DNA of 6,805 nt from Pseudomonadota bacterium (GTDB lineage Bacteria; Pseudomonadota; Gammaproteobacteria; Burkholderiales; Burkholderiaceae_C). The notes beneath the pieces were generated by a model that saw only the letters and a program-made list of their open reading frames with translations, was not told the DNA's origin and did no database searches. A program made the position numbers and the translations under genes. Shown here one piece after another: positions 5,387 to 6,805 of this stretch. The number at the start of each line of letters is the position of its first letter. Position 1 is the stretch's first letter. The stretch is taken from positions 1 through 6,805 of the forward strand of contig JAFECV010000119.1 in NCBI GenBank assembly GCA_018241985.1. Direction: 5' to 3'.

Positions 5387-5764
5387 ATGCCGACCATCAA
5401 TCAGCTCGTACGCCAGGGGCGCACGGTCGAGAAGATCAAGTCCAAGAGCCCGGCGATGGAAAACTCGCCGCAGCGCCGCGGCGTGTGCACCCGCGTCTAC
5501 ACGACGACGCCGAAGAAGCCGAATTCCGCATTGCGCAAGGTTGCGAAGGTGCGCCTGACAAATGGTTTCGAGGTGATCTCGTACATCGGCGGCGAAGGCC
5601 ACAACCTGCAGGAGCACTCGGTGGTGCTGGTGCGCGGCGGCCGCGTGAAGGACCTGCCGGGCGTGCGCTACCACATCGTGCGCGGCTCGCTCGATCTGCA
5701 AGGGGTGAAGGACCGCAAGCAGTCGCGCTCCAAGTACGGCGCGAAGCGGCCGAAGAAGGCCTGA
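5387..5764 (+). CDS. rpsL: Small ribosomal subunit protein S12
   Basis: S12 sits at the decoding centre of the 30S subunit and controls translation accuracy. The 125-residue protein is complete (124 in E. coli). The diagnostic segments are [42 protein letters not shown] and [20 protein letters not shown], with a basic tail ending RPKKA. Lys43 and Lys88, the usual sites of streptomycin-resistance changes, are both the wild-type residues. Asp89, the residue methylthiolated by RimO in E. coli, is present. The N-terminal segment [19 protein letters not shown] matches my memory of Comamonadaceae-type S12 better than Burkholderia. First gene of rpsL-rpsG-fusA, driven by the promoter near 5189; the upstream neighbour is dacA, not rpoC. 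Confidence 0.99.
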   Translation: MPTINQLVRQGRTVEKIKSKSPAMENSPQRRGVCTRVYTTTPKKPNSALRKVAKVRLTNGFEVISYIGGEGHNLQEHSVVLVRGGRVKDLPGVRYHIVRGSLDLQGVKDRKQSRSKYGAKRPKKA

Positions 5765-5768
5765 CGGC

Positions 5769-5813
5769 CCAAAATTTTGGTGTCCGGCGCGCCCCCGGCA
5801 GGGCGCACCGGAC
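5769..5813 (+). promoter_or_regulatory. Palindrome and strong hairpin after rpsL
   Basis: CCAAAATTTTGG (5769-5780) is a perfect 12-base palindrome starting four bases after the rpsL stop. Next comes a hairpin pairing GTCCGG (5782-5787) with CCGGAC (5808-5813) and GCGCCC (5789-5794) with GGGCGC (5801-5806), with one C/A mismatch and a 6-base loop. No T tract follows, so it is not a standard terminator. RNA processing, stabilisation or protein binding are possible roles. Confidence 0.5.
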
Positions 5814-5860
5814 GATATGGCCCGCATACCGGCGTTGCAGTCCGGCCGGGTCGAGTAAGT

Positions 5861-5902
5861 GAGGGTCGCGATGGCCCTCGCGGCGCTCTTCACAAGGGCG
5901 CC
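5861..5902 (+). promoter_or_regulatory. Two adjacent hairpins before rpsG, possible S7 control site
   Basis: GAGGGTC (5861-5867) pairs with GGCCCTC (5873-5879), one pair being G-T, with a 5-base loop. GGCGCTCTT (5882-5890) pairs with AAGGGCGCC (5894-5902), one pair being G-T, with a 3-base loop. The second ends 12 bases before the rpsG Shine-Dalgarno. In E. coli, S7 represses translation by binding the rpsL-rpsG spacer; that this is the matching site is inferred from position, not from sequence identity. Confidence 0.45.
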
Positions 5903-5925
5903 AACTGAAGCATTGAGAGGTAAAC

Positions 5926-6399
5926 ATGCCACGTCGTCGCGAAGTTCCCAAGCGCGAGATCCTGCCGGACCCGAAGTACGGCAATGTCGAGCTCGCCAAG
6001 TTCATGAACGTCATCATGCAGGGCGGCAAGAAGGCGGTCGCGGAGCGCATCGTCTATGGCGCGCTCGAGCAGATCGAGAAGAAATCCGGCGGCAAGGATC
6101 CGCTGGAAGCGTTCACGATCGCGATCAACAACGTCAAGCCGATGGTCGAGGTGAAGTCGCGCCGCGTCGGCGGCGCGAACTACCAGGTGCCGGTCGAGGT
6201 GCGGCCGGTGCGCCGTCTCGCGCTGTCGATGCGCTGGATCAAGGAGGCCGCGAAGAAGCGCGGCGAGAAGTCGATGGCGCTGCGCCTGGCGAACGAACTG
6301 ATTGAGGCCACCGAGGGCCGCGGCGGCGCGATGAAGAAGCGCGACGAGGTGCACCGCATGGCCGAGGCGAACAAGGCGTTCTCGCACTTCCGCTTCTGA
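5926..6399 (+). CDS. rpsG: Small ribosomal subunit protein S7
   Basis: S7 starts assembly of the 30S head by binding 16S rRNA and lies near the E site. The complete protein has 157 residues, normal for the family (about 156). It opens [20 protein letters not shown] and contains the conserved [25 protein letters not shown] block in two overlapping parts (23-47), the beta hairpin [17 protein letters not shown] (81-97) that contacts mRNA and tRNA, and the [12 protein letters not shown] helix (101-112). A good Shine-Dalgarno, GAGAGG (5915-5920), lies five bases before the ATG, the best in the window. The spacer to rpsL is 161 bases and holds three hairpins; in E. coli the spacer is shorter and is the S7 feedback site. 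Confidence 0.99.
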   Translation: MPRRREVPKREILPDPKYGNVELAKFMNVIMQGGKKAVAERIVYGALEQIEKKSGGKDPLEAFTIAINNVKPMVEVKSRRVGGANYQVPVEVRPVRRLALSMRWIKEAAKKRGEKSMALRLANELIEATEGRGGAMKKRDEVHRMAEANKAFSHFRF

Positions 6400-6442
6400 C
6401 GGCGGCTACTGCGCGGCCGTGGATCCTCGTTGCGGGGCCCGT

Positions 6443-6483
6443 CCGGAAATCCTCGCGACCCTAGCGGTCGCTCCGGTTTCCGG
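6443..6483 (+). promoter_or_regulatory. 41-nt imperfect hairpin between rpsG and fusA
   Basis: CCGGAAA (6443-6449) pairs with TTTCCGG (6477-6483) and GCGACC (6455-6460) pairs with GGTCGC (6466-6471), with a 5-base terminal loop. The two stems are joined by a small internal loop (6450-6454 / 6472-6476) with two further possible pairs. No T tract follows. It lies 43 bases after the rpsG stop and could be a processing site, a 3' stabiliser, or a member of a dispersed repeat family. Confidence 0.5.
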
Positions 6484-6514
6484 CCACCTGCGCCCAGGCT
6501 GAAGGCCGCTCGCT

Positions 6515-6541
6515 ACGCCGCTCCCGCGCGCGTGGCGTTTT
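6515..6541 (+). terminator. Attenuator-like hairpin before fusA
   Basis: ACGCCGC (6515-6521) pairs with GTGGCGT (6532-6538), one pair being G-T, with a 10-base loop. Four T in total (6538-6541) follow or end the stem. The short T tract makes this at best a partial terminator, which could lower fusA expression relative to the ribosomal proteins. The fusA ATG is 23 bases further on. Confidence 0.25.
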
Positions 6542-6555
6542 CCAAGTTTTCCTGA

Positions 6556-6805
<250 letters not shown>

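Overview
The window (about two-thirds G+C, strong G/C third-position bias) reads as chromosomal core DNA of a betaproteobacterium, most likely Burkholderiales. The main reason is the protein sequences: S12 (rpsL) matches the form I associate with Comamonadaceae and relatives, and HemB is the cysteine-free, magnesium-type enzyme with the DVALDPYT signature. Genus cannot be read from this sequence. No mobile element, CRISPR array, tRNA or rRNA is visible.

Layout. (1) 1-660, minus strand: 5' two-thirds of hemB. (2) 661-1074: a regulatory intergenic region. It holds an AT-rich promoter island, a strongly predicted small RNA of about 100 nt (near 832-932) with its own sigma70-type promoter, a UUCG-capped hairpin, a pyrimidine loop carrying CCUCC and a textbook terminator, a second terminator at 992-1017, and a -10 element for hemJ. 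(3) 1075-2632: hemJ and an overlapping VanZ-family membrane protein gene. (4) 2637-3002: a thioredoxin-fold [2Fe-2S] ferredoxin. (5) 3103-3732: a small alpha/beta hydrolase. (6) 3877-5112: a D-alanyl-D-alanine carboxypeptidase (PBP5/6 type). (7) 5189-6805: the start of the str operon, rpsL-rpsG-fusA (fusA cut by the window end), with its own extended -10 promoter and a 183-nt structured leader.

How the parts relate. HemB and HemJ are an early and a late step of heme synthesis and are transcribed away from the shared intergenic region. VanZ-like and DacA proteins act at the membrane and cell wall. S12, S7 and EF-G are made together for translation. The spacers of the str operon are unusually structured: three stacked hairpins between rpsL and rpsG, and a 41-nt hairpin plus an attenuator-like hairpin between rpsG and fusA.

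Most noteworthy: the candidate small RNA with an anti-Shine-Dalgarno-like loop, two genes with TACANT-N6-ATG starts that predict leaderless mRNAs, an operator-like inverted repeat against the GTG start of the hydrolase, and the regulatory structures of the str operon, which here lies directly behind dacA rather than rpoC.
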